DNA of 51,458 nucleotides. Source: Rhodospirillaceae bacterium (GTDB taxonomy: Bacteria > Pseudomonadota > Alphaproteobacteria > Rhodospirillales > Casp-alpha2). How positions within the stretch are numbered: position 1 is the stretch's first letter; every line of letters starts with the position of its first letter. The translations under genes were made by a program, and so were the position numbers. The notes under the pieces were generated by a model. The model was not told where the DNA came from and did no database searches. It worked only from the letters and a program-made list of their open reading frames with translations. Location: the NCBI GenBank assembly GCA_016845145.1, contig JAERTE010000038.1, positions 1 to 51,458 of the forward strand. Direction: 5' to 3'. Below are positions 25,038 to 34,007 of this stretch, in pieces.

Positions 25038-25907
25038 ATGAGCGATACGAATTCGGCATTACCGGATAGCGGTGACCCAGCGGCCCATGCGGAAGCAGTG
25101 GTACGGCGTTCGGGCACGTCTTTCTATTGGGCCATGCGTCGGTTGGCGGAGCGCGAGCGCCAGGCGATGTTCGCGGTCTACGCCTTTTGCCGCGAAGTCG
25201 ATGATATTGCGGACGACGCTGGTGACGAAAACACAAAACGCCTGCAACTTGGCCAATGGCGTGGTGAGATTGAGAGGTTATATGGCGGACATCCGCAAAC
25301 CCTGACGGCGCGCGCACTATTGCCGGCGGTGGAAGCTTTCGATCTTCGGAAAGATGATTTTCAAGCCGTCATCAATGGCATGGAAATGGACGCCGGCGCC
25401 AGTGTGCGCATCACTGATATGGATGAACTGACGCTGTACTGCGACCGTGTGGCCTGTGCGGTGGGGCGCTTGTCGACGCGCGTGTTCGGCCTGCCGGCGG
25501 AATTGGGCGACCGTCTTGCTTTCTCCGAAGGTTTGGCGCTGCAGTTGACCAATATTTTGCGCGACGTTGCCGAAGACGCCGAACGCGATCGCCTCTACCT
25601 GCCCGCCGATGTCCTTGCCGCCCACGATATTTCCGAAACGGAGAACTTGGCATCTGTATTGGCCCACTCGCGCCTTGCGGATGTCTGTGAGGTGCTGGCC
25701 GGTGTCGCTGAAATCCATTTCAACGATGCGATCGCGCTGGCAGAACAATGTGACCGCGATCGCGCCCGCCCCGCGATGATGATGCTGCAGGTCTACCACC
25801 GTATTCTGGCCCGGTTGCAGCGGCGCGGTTGGCACGACATTGAGACACCGGTGTCGCTGGGCAAGCTGTCGAAGCTGTGGGTGGCGTTTCGGTACGGCAT
25901 ACTGTGA
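25038..25907 (+). CDS. hpnD: Presqualene diphosphate synthase HpnD
   Basis: 289 residues. First Asp-rich motif DDIAD at residues 55-59 (REVDDIADD) and second motif LTNILRDVAEDAERDRLYLP. It condenses two farnesyl diphosphates to presqualene diphosphate, the step before HpnC. A much longer open frame runs upstream through hpnB in another frame, but ATG 25038 gives the family N-terminus and lies 32 bp after hpnB. Its stop overlaps the hpnE start (TGATG). Confidence 0.93.
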   Translation: MSDTNSALPDSGDPAAHAEAVVRRSGTSFYWAMRRLAERERQAMFAVYAFCREVDDIADDAGDENTKRLQLGQWRGEIERLYGGHPQTLTARALLPAVEAFDLRKDDFQAVINGMEMDAGASVRITDMDELTLYCDRVACAVGRLSTRVFGLPAELGDRLAFSEGLALQLTNILRDVAEDAERDRLYLPADVLAAHDISETENLASVLAHSRLADVCEVLAGVAEIHFNDAIALAEQCDRDRARPAMMMLQVYHRILARLQRRGWHDIETPVSLGKLSKLWVAFRYGIL

Positions 25908-27169
25908 TGGGGCGTGTGCATGTCATCGGCGCAGGCGTGGCTGGTCTGGCGGCGGCGGTGCGGTTGGTAGAGCACGGAGTCAGTGTCGTGGTGCATGAGG
26001 CCGCCGGCCATGCAGGCGGACGTTGCCGGTCGTTCCATGACAACCGGCTGGACCGGCGCATCGATAATGGTAACCATCTGATGCTCAGCGGCAACGGCGC
26101 TGTCCGGACCTACCAAAAGGCCATTGGCGCCGACGACACCATGCGCGAGCCCGAGCGCGCAGATTTTCCGTTTATCGATCTCGCCGACGGCGCGCGCTGG
26201 AGCGTACGCCCGGATAAGGGCGTGATTCCCTGGTCGATTTTCAGTTCGCACCGCCGGGTGCCGGAAACGCGTGTCGGCGATTATTTCAAGGCCTGGCGGT
26301 TGGCCCGTGCCGGCGCATCCGACACCATTGGCGATTGCCTGCCTACGGACGGTGCGTTGTGGCGGCGGTTTTGGCATCCGCTCGCGGTGTCGGTCCTCAA
26401 TACCGATCCCGCAAGGGCATCGGCGCAATTGCTTTGGGCAGTGATGGCGGAAACCTTCGGCAAAGGCGAGGCCGCATGCCGGCCCTTGACGGCAAAGCAG
26501 GGATTGAGCGAATCGCTGATCGATCCGGCCGTGCGTTTCGTGCAACAACAAGGCGGCGACGTGCGGCTTAACGACAGAGTCCGACGTTTGAATATTGAAT
26601 CCGGCAGAGTCGATGGTTTGCTCGCGTCAGAGGAAATTCGTATCGATGCGCAAGACCAAGTGATCTTGGCGCTGCCGCCGTCGGGCGCCAAGTCTCTGAT
26701 TGCCGATATCGACGCGCCCGATGCGTTCAACGCAATTGTCAACGGCCATTTCCGCATTGATGGGCCGCTCGGAGATCAGACGTTTGCCGGCGTGGTGGGG
26801 GGCACGGCGGAATGGATATTCGTGCGCGGCGATGTCGTATCGGTCACGGTGAGTGCTGCTGACGGCTTGGCGGTGATGCCGGAGACTGAAATCGCCGCTA
26901 TGCTGTGGGCGGACATTCGCAAGGTTTTTGCAGTCAATTCGGAACAACCTGGACCTTATCGAATCATCAAGGAAAAACGAGCAACCTTTGCGCAGACCCC
27001 GGAGCAAGTGGCACGCCGACCAAAAGCCGAAACCGCGTTGAGCAATGTTTTTCTCGCCGGCGATTGGACCGATACCGGCCTTCCGGCGACCATTGAAGGC
27101 GCGCTTCGATCCGGGTTTCGAGCCTCGGACCTGGTAGTTGAAAATATGAAAAGTGGTGAAGCCCCTTGA
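25907..27169 (+). CDS. hpnE: Hydroxysqualene dehydroxylase HpnE
   Basis: 420-residue FAD-dependent amine-oxidase-like enzyme. The dinucleotide motif is G8-x-G10-x-x-G13 in VIGAGVAGLAAA, followed by the GGRCRSF and NGNHLMLSG blocks; the C-terminal FAD contact is VFLAGDWTDTGLPATIEGAL. It reduces hydroxysqualene to squalene, completing the HpnC-D-E route to squalene. ATG 25907 shares its first base with the hpnD stop. It is followed by a 128-bp gap before shc. Confidence 0.93.
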   Translation: MGRVHVIGAGVAGLAAAVRLVEHGVSVVVHEAAGHAGGRCRSFHDNRLDRRIDNGNHLMLSGNGAVRTYQKAIGADDTMREPERADFPFIDLADGARWSVRPDKGVIPWSIFSSHRRVPETRVGDYFKAWRLARAGASDTIGDCLPTDGALWRRFWHPLAVSVLNTDPARASAQLLWAVMAETFGKGEAACRPLTAKQGLSESLIDPAVRFVQQQGGDVRLNDRVRRLNIESGRVDGLLASEEIRIDAQDQVILALPPSGAKSLIADIDAPDAFNAIVNGHFRIDGPLGDQTFAGVVGGTAEWIFVRGDVVSVTVSAADGLAVMPETEIAAMLWADIRKVFAVNSEQPGPYRIIKEKRATFAQTPEQVARRPKAETALSNVFLAGDWTDTGLPATIEGALRSGFRASDLVVENMKSGEAP

Positions 27170-27170
27170 A

Positions 27171-27191
27171 ATTGTAACGTTTTTTTACAAT
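27171..27191. promoter_or_regulatory. AT-rich dyad between hpnE and shc
   Basis: ATTGTAA (27171-27177) and TTACAAT (27185-27191) flank a 7-nt T-rich spacer, beginning one base after the hpnE stop. The RNA could form a short hairpin with a U-rich loop, or the DNA could bind a dimeric regulator (TTGTAA-N7-TTACAA). It may separate shc expression from the upstream genes. Confidence 0.35.
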
Positions 27192-27297
27192 AAAGTTTCT
27201 AAAGATAAGCCTGGAATGCCGGGTTCACGACACCGCCATTAAACCTTGTGGGGTGGAATTGGCGGCAACGGACAACCGCCGAAAGAAGGCCGCGAGC

Positions 27298-29256
27298 ATG
27301 GAGATGATGGACCGTAAGGTTTCTCCCGCTGAACACGTACAGGCATCCGACGCACGCGAGATCTCTGGCGTCGTCGAAGAAGCCGGAAACTGGCTGGCCG
27401 CCCAACAGGCGGATGACGGCCATTGGGCGTTTGAACTGGAGGCCGATGCGACAATTCCGGCCGAGTACATTTTCCTCAACCATTTCCTCGGCGAGGTGAA
27501 CGACGACGTCGAAAACAAGCTCGCGAGCTACCTGAGGAACATCCAGGAAAAGCACGGCGGCTGGCCGCTGTATCACGATGGCGACTTCAACATGAGCGCA
27601 TCTGTGAAAGCTTACTTTGCCTTGAAACTGGTGGGCGACGATCAGGAAGCGCCACACATGGTGCGCGCACGCGAAGCCATCCTTGCACACGGCGGCGCGG
27701 CCAAGGCCAACGTGTTTACGCGCATCGCATTGGCGCTGTTCGAGCAAGTGCCTTGGCGCTCGGTGCCGGTGATGCGTGTGGAGGCGCTGCTGTTGCCGAA
27801 GTGGGCGCTGTTTCACATGGACAAGGTGTCGTACTGGTCGCGCACCGTGATGGTGCCGTTGCTGGTTTTGGCATCTTTGAAACCGAAAGCCGCCAATCCG
27901 CGCGGCGTTGATATCCGTGAGTTGTTCACAACACCACCCGAGGAAGAGCGCGACTACCTGATCAATCCGACCGGACACTGGTTGGGCTCATTGTTGCTGG
28001 GTCTCGATGCCGCGATCCGGCCGCTGGAGGGAACATTCCCGGGCTTTTTGCAACGCCGCGCCATCGATAAAGCGATGGCGTTCGTGGTCGAGCGATTGAA
28101 CGGCGAGGATGGACTTGGCGCTATTTTCCCGGCCATGGCCAATGCGGTGATGGCGTTTCATGCGCTCGGTTACGCACCTGACCACCCGGATTGCCAAACC
28201 GCGCGGCAATCTATCGATAAGCTTTTGGTGTTGCGTGACGACTGGGGATACTGCCAGCCGTGTCTGTCACCGGTTTGGGATACGGGGCTTGCCGCGCATG
28301 CCATGCTTGAAGCCGGTACCGAGTTGGATGACAAGGTCATGCAGGGAGCAGCCGATTGGCTGGTCGAGCGGCAGATTTTGGATGTTGCCGGCGATTGGGC
28401 GGTGAATGCGCCGGGCCTGCGCCCAGGCGGATGGGCGTTCCAATACTGGAACGATCATTACCCGGATGTGGATGATACTGCCGTGGTGGTCATGGCCTTG
28501 CACCGTGCAGACCCTGAACGCTACAAATATGCCATTGAGCGTGGCACCGAATGGATCATCGGCATGCAGAGCCGCAATGGCGGCTGGGGTGCGTTCGACA
28601 TCGACAACGAATATTTCTTCTTGCAGCACATCCCCTTCGCCGATCATGGCGCGCTGCTGGACCCGCCGACGGCGGACGTCAGTGCACGTTGCCTGAGCAT
28701 GCTGGCGCAACTGGGTTTCAATCGTGAGCACGACTCCGTACAACGCGCCATTGATTACCTGATCCGCGAGCAAGAAGCGGACGGTTCGTGGTTCGGGCGC
28801 TGGGGCAACAATTACGTCTATGGCACTTGGTCGGTGCTTTGTGCCTTGAATGCCATCGGTGAAGACATGGAAGCGCCGTATATCCGCAGCGCCGTCGATT
28901 GGCTGAAGGGCCGTCAGCGACCGGGTGGCGGCTGGGGCGAAGACTGTGCCAGTTACTGGCAGCACCGCCGGGACGATGTCAAAAGCTCTACGCCCTCGCA
29001 GACCTCATGGGCGGTGCTTGGCTTGATGGCGGCGGGCGAGGTCGACAGCGTGTCGGTAAAGGGCGGGGTCGAGTATTTGCTGAACAGCCCGCGCGATGGC
29101 GGGAAATGGCAGGAAGAGTACTTCAACGCGGTTGGTTTTCCGCGCGTATTCTATCTGCGCTACCACGGCTACAGCGCCTATTTCCCGCTCTGGACCCTGG
29201 CGCGCTACCGCAATCTTCGAAACCAGGACGACAAGCTGCCCCGGTTCGGGATGTAA
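27298..29256 (+). CDS. shc: Squalene-hopene cyclase
   Basis: 652 residues, full length for the family. The catalytic acid motif DVDDTA begins at Asp390 and the QW repeats are evident (QQADDGHWAFELEADA, EKHGGWPLY, QSRNGGWGAFD, QEADGSWFGRW, QRPGGGWGEDC). The C-terminal NAVGFPRVFYLRYHGY is typical. It cyclises squalene to hopene/diplopterol at the inner membrane. ATG 27298 is preferred over GTG 27253 because GAAGG precedes it at a proper distance. hpnG starts 3 bp after the stop. Confidence 0.96.
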   Translation: MEMMDRKVSPAEHVQASDAREISGVVEEAGNWLAAQQADDGHWAFELEADATIPAEYIFLNHFLGEVNDDVENKLASYLRNIQEKHGGWPLYHDGDFNMSASVKAYFALKLVGDDQEAPHMVRAREAILAHGGAAKANVFTRIALALFEQVPWRSVPVMRVEALLLPKWALFHMDKVSYWSRTVMVPLLVLASLKPKAANPRGVDIRELFTTPPEEERDYLINPTGHWLGSLLLGLDAAIRPLEGTFPGFLQRRAIDKAMAFVVERLNGEDGLGAIFPAMANAVMAFHALGYAPDHPDCQTARQSIDKLLVLRDDWGYCQPCLSPVWDTGLAAHAMLEAGTELDDKVMQGAADWLVERQILDVAGDWAVNAPGLRPGGWAFQYWNDHYPDVDDTAVVVMALHRADPERYKYAIERGTEWIIGMQSRNGGWGAFDIDNEYFFLQHIPFADHGALLDPPTADVSARCLSMLAQLGFNREHDSVQRAIDYLIREQEADGSWFGRWGNNYVYGTWSVLCALNAIGEDMEAPYIRSAVDWLKGRQRPGGGWGEDCASYWQHRRDDVKSSTPSQTSWAVLGLMAAGEVDSVSVKGGVEYLLNSPRDGGKWQEEYFNAVGFPRVFYLRYHGYSAYFPLWTLARYRNLRNQDDKLPRFGM

Positions 29257-29259
29257 GAA

Positions 29260-29925
29260 ATGGCCGTCGGCATTATTTCCGGCTTACGGCGTGAGCTCGA
29301 TTGCTTGCACCATGATGCAAATCTCTTGACGTTTTCCGGTGTCGGACCAGACCGCGCGGCGGCGGGGGCGCGCGAATTGGTGGCTGGTGGTGCGATCGCG
29401 CTGGTCAGCTACGGTGTTGCAGGCGGATTGGCTGACAATGTTCCGGCCGGTAGTGTCGTACTGGCGACGGGCGTCGATCATGACGGTGAGATATCTGCTA
29501 CCGATACACCGTGGCGCGAACGGCTGCGGGCGCGCCTTGCCGGTGAACTGAATGTGGTCGAAGGTTCGATCGCGGGCGTAGACAAGATGGTCCCGACGCC
29601 GGCGGCGAAACAACAACTGCACAACGATACAGGCGCACTGGCGTGCGATATGGAGAGCCATGCCGTTGCCCGTGTCGCGGCGGAACTCGGCGTGCCGTTC
29701 GTGGTGGTCCGCGCGGTGTCCGACCCGGCAAACCAGGATGTACCCAGTTGGGTGCTCCGTTGTGTGACCTCGGAAGGTGACGTGAACATCATGGCATTGA
29801 TGCTGGCATTGGTGCGCCGGCCTTGGGCATTGCCGGACCTAATACGGTTAGCGCGTGAATCGAAACTGGCGTTTGCCAGTTTACGCGGCGTCGCTCGCCT
29901 TGTCGGGACCGGGTTCGGAAGATAG
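29260..29925 (+). CDS. hpnG: Adenosylhopane nucleosidase/phosphorylase HpnG
   Basis: 221 residues, purine nucleoside phosphorylase fold. The DMESHAVARVA block corresponds to the substrate-binding DMES motif, and VSYGVAGGLAD to the phosphate/ribose loop. HpnG releases adenine from adenosylhopane to give ribosylhopane on the way to bacteriohopanetetrol. It starts 3 bp after shc. Its last 15 codons lie over the end of the convergent hpnH gene (45-bp overlap, 29881-29925). Confidence 0.92.
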   Translation: MAVGIISGLRRELDCLHHDANLLTFSGVGPDRAAAGARELVAGGAIALVSYGVAGGLADNVPAGSVVLATGVDHDGEISATDTPWRERLRARLAGELNVVEGSIAGVDKMVPTPAAKQQLHNDTGALACDMESHAVARVAAELGVPFVVVRAVSDPANQDVPSWVLRCVTSEGDVNIMALMLALVRRPWALPDLIRLARESKLAFASLRGVARLVGTGFGR

Positions 29926-31059
29926 GGATTTGGCCGCGAGCGCGTCTTGCTCTTCGCGCTGCTGGGTCATGGTTTTGACCAGGCCCTCGAACACGAACTC
30001 TGCCGGGCGCTGATTGTTGAGCGGGATTTCCGGCGCCATGTCGCCGTCAGTCCGCACACCCTTCAAAAACACTTTTAAGGCCTTGAGCGGATGAGCGACC
30101 GTGTCGGCGACAGCCGTCGCTTCGTAGCCGCAATGCACCATGCAATTGGCGCATTTTTCATAGTTGCCGGTGCCGTAGGATTGCCAGTCGGTTTCGTCCA
30201 TTAACGCGCGGAAGGTCGGAGCGTAGCCTTCCGACAACAGATAACAGGGCCGTTGCCAGCCGAAGATGTTGCGCGTCGGGTTGCCCCAGGGCGTGCAGTG
30301 GTAGGTTTGGTTGCCGGCCAAGAAATCCATGAACAACGTCGATTGGCTGAATTTCCAGCCCTTGGCGTTGGGGCGGCCCAGCAGGTCGCGAAACAACTGT
30401 TTGGTCTTACGGCGGTTGAGGAAATTTTCCTGGTCTGGTGCGCGTTCATATGCGTAGCCGGGCGAGATGGTGATGCCCTCGACGCCGAGATCGTTCATAC
30501 AGAAATCAAAGAACGCCGCCGCTTCGTCGGCATTCATTTGGTCGAACAGGGTGCAATTGACATTGACCCGGAACCCGCGCCGCCGAGCCTCGTGGATCGC
30601 GGCGACGGCCTGATCGAAGGTGCCGTCCTGGTCCACGGCCTTGTCATGGTGCTCCTTCATGCCGTCGAGATGGACCGAAAACGTGAGATACGGCGTCGGG
30701 CTGAATTGATCGAGTTTCTTTTGCAGCAACAGGCCGTTGGTGCAGAGATAGACAAACTTCTTACGCCCGGTGATCCCGTCGACAATGGGCTTGATGTCCT
30801 TGTGGATCAACGGCTCGCCACCCGGTATTGATACAATCGGCGCGCCGCATTCATCGACGGCAGCCAAACACTCATCAACGCTAAGCCGTTGGTTGAGCAC
30901 TTGGTCTTCGTAATCGATCTTGCCGCAACCGGGGCAGGCCAGGTTGCAGCGGAATAGCGGTTCCAGCATGAGCACCAGCGGATAGCGCTCGATACCGCGC
31001 ATGCGCTGCTTCATGATATACGCACCGACACGGACTTGCTGGATCAGGGGAACAGTCAT
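29881..31059 (-). CDS. hpnH: Adenosylhopane synthase HpnH (radical SAM)
   Basis: 392 residues. The radical-SAM cluster motif is Cys38-x3-Cys42-x2-Cys45 in RCNLACPGCGK, and a C-terminal Cys cluster CANCMVHCGYEA follows. HpnH joins the 5'-deoxyadenosyl group to diploptene to give adenosylhopane. Its C-terminal tail (SLSSEPGPDKASDAA) is coded over hpnG. It follows ispH with an 11-bp gap, so isoprenoid precursor supply and hopanoid side-chain synthesis share an operon. hpnO and hpnP are not in this window. Confidence 0.95.
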   Translation of the reverse strand: MTVPLIQQVRVGAYIMKQRMRGIERYPLVLMLEPLFRCNLACPGCGKIDYEDQVLNQRLSVDECLAAVDECGAPIVSIPGGEPLIHKDIKPIVDGITGRKKFVYLCTNGLLLQKKLDQFSPTPYLTFSVHLDGMKEHHDKAVDQDGTFDQAVAAIHEARRRGFRVNVNCTLFDQMNADEAAAFFDFCMNDLGVEGITISPGYAYERAPDQENFLNRRKTKQLFRDLLGRPNAKGWKFSQSTLFMDFLAGNQTYHCTPWGNPTRNIFGWQRPCYLLSEGYAPTFRALMDETDWQSYGTGNYEKCANCMVHCGYEATAVADTVAHPLKALKVFLKGVRTDGDMAPEIPLNNQRPAEFVFEGLVKTMTQQREEQDALAAKSLSSEPGPDKASDAA

Positions 31060-31070
31060 GGGGTTTCTCT

Positions 31071-32039
31071 CTAATCCACTGCACCGGCGACACCGCCGGC
31101 ACCATCGTCTGAAAGCTCGCGTGGCAATTTAAAGGTAACGTTCTCCTCGACGCCGGTCAGGCGTTCGACGTCAATGACGCCGAAATCGGCCAAGCACGAG
31201 ATAACACCCTGCACCAGTTCTTCAGGTGCCGACGCGCCCGCGGTAATGCCAACCGCAGAAACATCCTCCAGCCATTCGGCATCAAGATCGTCGCAATCAG
31301 CGATCAAATAACTGGGTTTCCCCATGGCTTCGCCCAGATCACGCAAGCGATTGGAATTGGAACTGTTCTGGGCCCCGACGACCAGCAATAGATCAACCTG
31401 CGGCGCAAGCGCGCGCACCGCGTCCTGGCGGTTTTGCGTGGCGTAACAGATATCCTTGACGTCTGGGCCGATAATGTTCGGAAAACGCGCTTTCAAGGCT
31501 TCGATGACGTCGCGGGTGTCATCGACGCTGAGTGTTGTCTGGGTGACATAGGAAAGTTGGTCAGGATCGGCGACCTGTAGATCTTTCGCATCGCCCACGG
31601 TGTTGACGATCAGGACGCCACCGGGAATTTGCCCCCGCGTGCCTTCCACTTCGGGGTGCCCGGCATGGCCGATCAAAATCACCTCGCGCCCTTTTTTGGC
31701 ATGGTTCTGACCTTCCTTGTGCACCTTGGAAACCAAAGGGCAGGTGGCGTCGACCACTTCCAATCCTCGCGTCCGCGCTGCCTCGACGACACTGGCGGCG
31801 ACGCCGTGGGCACTGAAGATGGCGTGTGCACCTTCGGGGATGTCATCCACTTCCTCAACGAAAACAGCACCCTTGGCCTTAAGCGAATCCACCACATGCT
31901 TGTTGTGGACGATCTCGTGGCGAACGTAGACAGGCGGTCCATAGCGTTCCAGCGCACGATCGACAATTTCGATGGCGCGTTCGACACCGGCGCAAAAACC
32001 GCGCGGGCTGGCCAGCAGAATTTTCAGTTTCTCCGACAT
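31071..32039 (-). CDS. ispH: 4-hydroxy-3-methylbut-2-enyl diphosphate reductase IspH
   Basis: 322 residues from ATG 32039; the longer frame is a spurious extension. The three cluster cysteines are Cys16 (GFCAGV), Cys100 (DATCPLV) and Cys198 ([10 protein letters not shown]). Conserved [10 protein letters not shown] and [11 protein letters not shown] are present. It is the last enzyme of the MEP pathway and makes IPP and DMAPP with a [4Fe-4S] cluster, directly feeding the farnesyl units used by HpnD. Divergent from hpnA across 147 bp. Confidence 0.95.
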   Translation of the reverse strand: MSEKLKILLASPRGFCAGVERAIEIVDRALERYGPPVYVRHEIVHNKHVVDSLKAKGAVFVEEVDDIPEGAHAIFSAHGVAASVVEAARTRGLEVVDATCPLVSKVHKEGQNHAKKGREVILIGHAGHPEVEGTRGQIPGGVLIVNTVGDAKDLQVADPDQLSYVTQTTLSVDDTRDVIEALKARFPNIIGPDVKDICYATQNRQDAVRALAPQVDLLLVVGAQNSSNSNRLRDLGEAMGKPSYLIADCDDLDAEWLEDVSAVGITAGASAPEELVQGVISCLADFGVIDVERLTGVEENVTFKLPRELSDDGAGGVAGAVD

Positions 32040-32186
32040 ATACTTGCGCCTTCGCTTCGTTTGAGGGTCAGTGAGAACATCCCTTGTCATTGAAAATAGG
32101 GATGAAACGCATAAAGGTGAAGGCCTTCTATACAAACAGGCTCTCATTGGCCAGGAGAAACCCCCAGTTATGGGCAGTAGAAAGAT

Positions 32187-33173
32187 ATGATTCTGGTCAC
32201 CGGTGCATCGGGTTTCGTGGGCGCCGCCGTGGTTCGAGCTTTGTTGGCGCGCGGCGATGGCGTTCGGGTTTTGATGCGACCAACATCCGATCGCAGCAAT
32301 ATCGAAGGCCTCGATGTCGAGGTCACAGAAGGCGACTTGCTTGATCCCGATAGCCTGCTGCCGGCACTCGCTGGCTGCACAGGGCTCTATCATGTGGCTG
32401 CGGATTACCGTCTTTGGACACGCCACCCGGAGGCCATGTTTCGTGCAAACGTCGATGGCTCAGTCGCCATCATCCGTGCCGCCATGCAGACCGGGGTTGC
32501 ACGCATGGTCTATACAAGTTCGGTCGCCGTGTTGGGCATTGTGCCGGGCGGCGAGGGAGACGAGGAAACGCCCGTCACCTATGCCGACATGATCGGTGTG
32601 TACAAACAATCAAAATACCGCGCAGAGGAGGCCGTACGGCGCTTGATTGCTGATGAAGGGGCGCCCGTAGTGATCGTCAATCCGTCAACACCCGTCGGTC
32701 CGCGTGACGTCAAGCCGACGCCGACGGGACGGATGATTGTCGAGGCGGCGTCGGGGAAAATGCCCGCCTTTGTGGATACAGGTCTTAATGTCGCGCATGT
32801 TGACGACGTTGCGGCCGGGCATCTTCTGGCATTCGACAAGGGTCGCATCGGAGAGCGATATGTGCTGGGCGGCGAAAACATGGCGTTGCGCGATATCCTA
32901 TTCGAGATTGCAACATTAGTCGGACGCAAGCCACCAACCGTGCAATTGCCACATAATCTGGTCTTGCCCATTGCCGCCGTCGCCGAACTGTGGACACGCG
33001 TTACCGGCGGCAACGAGCCATTTGCCACCATTGATGGCGTGCGCATGGCGAAGAAGCGCATGTACTTTTCCTCGGCCAAAGCCAAACAAGAACTCAGCTA
33101 TGCCCCCAGAGCCGCCCGCGGAGCGATTAGAGACGCTGTTCAATGGTTTCAAGATAACGGCTATTGCACCTGA
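32187..33173 (+). CDS. hpnA: Hopanoid-associated sugar epimerase HpnA
   Basis: 328 residues, extended SDR fold. The NAD-binding loop GASGFVGA is at residues 6-13 and the catalytic pair Tyr139/Lys143 is in [18 protein letters not shown] and [20 protein letters not shown] are characteristic of HpnA. It is assumed to act on the ribosyl/sugar part of hopanoid side chains or on a sugar donor; the reaction is not firmly known. It begins the second half of the locus and is followed, 51 bp later, by the NTP transferase gene. Confidence 0.9.
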   Translation: MILVTGASGFVGAAVVRALLARGDGVRVLMRPTSDRSNIEGLDVEVTEGDLLDPDSLLPALAGCTGLYHVAADYRLWTRHPEAMFRANVDGSVAIIRAAMQTGVARMVYTSSVAVLGIVPGGEGDEETPVTYADMIGVYKQSKYRAEEAVRRLIADEGAPVVIVNPSTPVGPRDVKPTPTGRMIVEAASGKMPAFVDTGLNVAHVDDVAAGHLLAFDKGRIGERYVLGGENMALRDILFEIATLVGRKPPTVQLPHNLVLPIAAVAELWTRVTGGNEPFATIDGVRMAKKRMYFSSAKAKQELSYAPRAARGAIRDAVQWFQDNGYCT

Positions 33174-33224
33174 CGATGCCCGGATTTATGACACTGCATC
33201 GATACGGGAAAGGTAGAAGATCGA

Positions 33225-34007
33225 ATGAAAGCCTTGATGCTCGCCGCCGGCCTGGGCCGCCGTCTTTTCGGCGATGACAACCATGAGCCGCCGAAAGCCT
33301 TGCTGCGCTTCGAAGGGCAATCCTTGCTCGAACGCCATATCGAACTTTTGCAGGCGCACAATATCGAGGAACTGGTACTGATTGTCGGGCATGAGAAAGA
33401 CATGCTGCTCGATGAGGCGCACTCAGTTTCTCATCCGGGGTTTGTCCGCAGTATTGAAAATCCGCGCTACCGCGAAGGGCCGATTCTTTCGCTTGCGTGC
33501 GGCGCAGAGGTTTTGCGTTCGGGAGCGGACGTGATGTTTATGGATGCCGATGTTCTGTACCATCCATTGTTGCTTGAAAAATTAATCGTGTCGCCGCATC
33601 GCAACAGCTTTCTATTGGACCGTGAGTTCCAATCCGACGACGACCCGGTGAAGCTTTGCCTGAAAGATGGAGTGGTCGTGGATTTCGGCAAGGAGGTCGA
33701 CGCCGAACACGACACGGTGGGCGAGTGGCCGGGCTTCATGAAGATGGAACCGCGAATCGCGTCCAGGCTCATGGACGAGGCAGACGCGATCATTGAACGC
33801 GGTGAAATCGAAGGTGCTTACGAGCGCGCCATGCGCCACGTGCTGCACACGGAACCCGCGGGCGTGTTCTGTCATGACGACGTGACCGGCATTCCGTGGG
33901 TGGAAATCGATTTCCCGAGCGATCTCGAAAAGGCGACATCGAAGGTATTTCCGAGAATCGCTGATTATCTGGCGGAGATCACCGTCAAGGAAGTCACACC
34001 CAGCTGA
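33225..34007 (+). CDS. NTP transferase, phosphocholine/phosphonate cytidylyltransferase-like
   Basis: 260 residues, nucleotidyltransferase fold of the LicC/PntC type. The nucleotide loop is LAAGLGRRLFGDDNHEPPKA (Arg12 and Lys24), and the metal Asp pair is Asp107 and Asp109 in MFMDADVLY. A second metal-binding carboxylate block is WVEIDFPSDLEKA near the end. Such enzymes form CDP-choline-like or CDP-aminoethylphosphonate-like donors from small phosphorylated or phosphonated alcohols. In this locus it would feed the CDP-alcohol phosphatidyltransferases downstream. The substrate is inferred from neighbours, not from a diagnostic residue. The stop abuts the dioxygenase gene (next base). Confidence 0.75.
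   Translation: MKALMLAAGLGRRLFGDDNHEPPKALLRFEGQSLLERHIELLQAHNIEELVLIVGHEKDMLLDEAHSVSHPGFVRSIENPRYREGPILSLACGAEVLRSGADVMFMDADVLYHPLLLEKLIVSPHRNSFLLDREFQSDDDPVKLCLKDGVVVDFGKEVDAEHDTVGEWPGFMKMEPRIASRLMDEADAIIERGEIEGAYERAMRHVLHTEPAGVFCHDDVTGIPWVEIDFPSDLEKATSKVFPRIADYLAEITVKEVTPS

Noticed and set aside
24157..25317. Long antisense frame over hpnB and the start of hpnD
   Set aside because: Rich in Arg, His and Pro without any domain, opposite to two well-supported genes.
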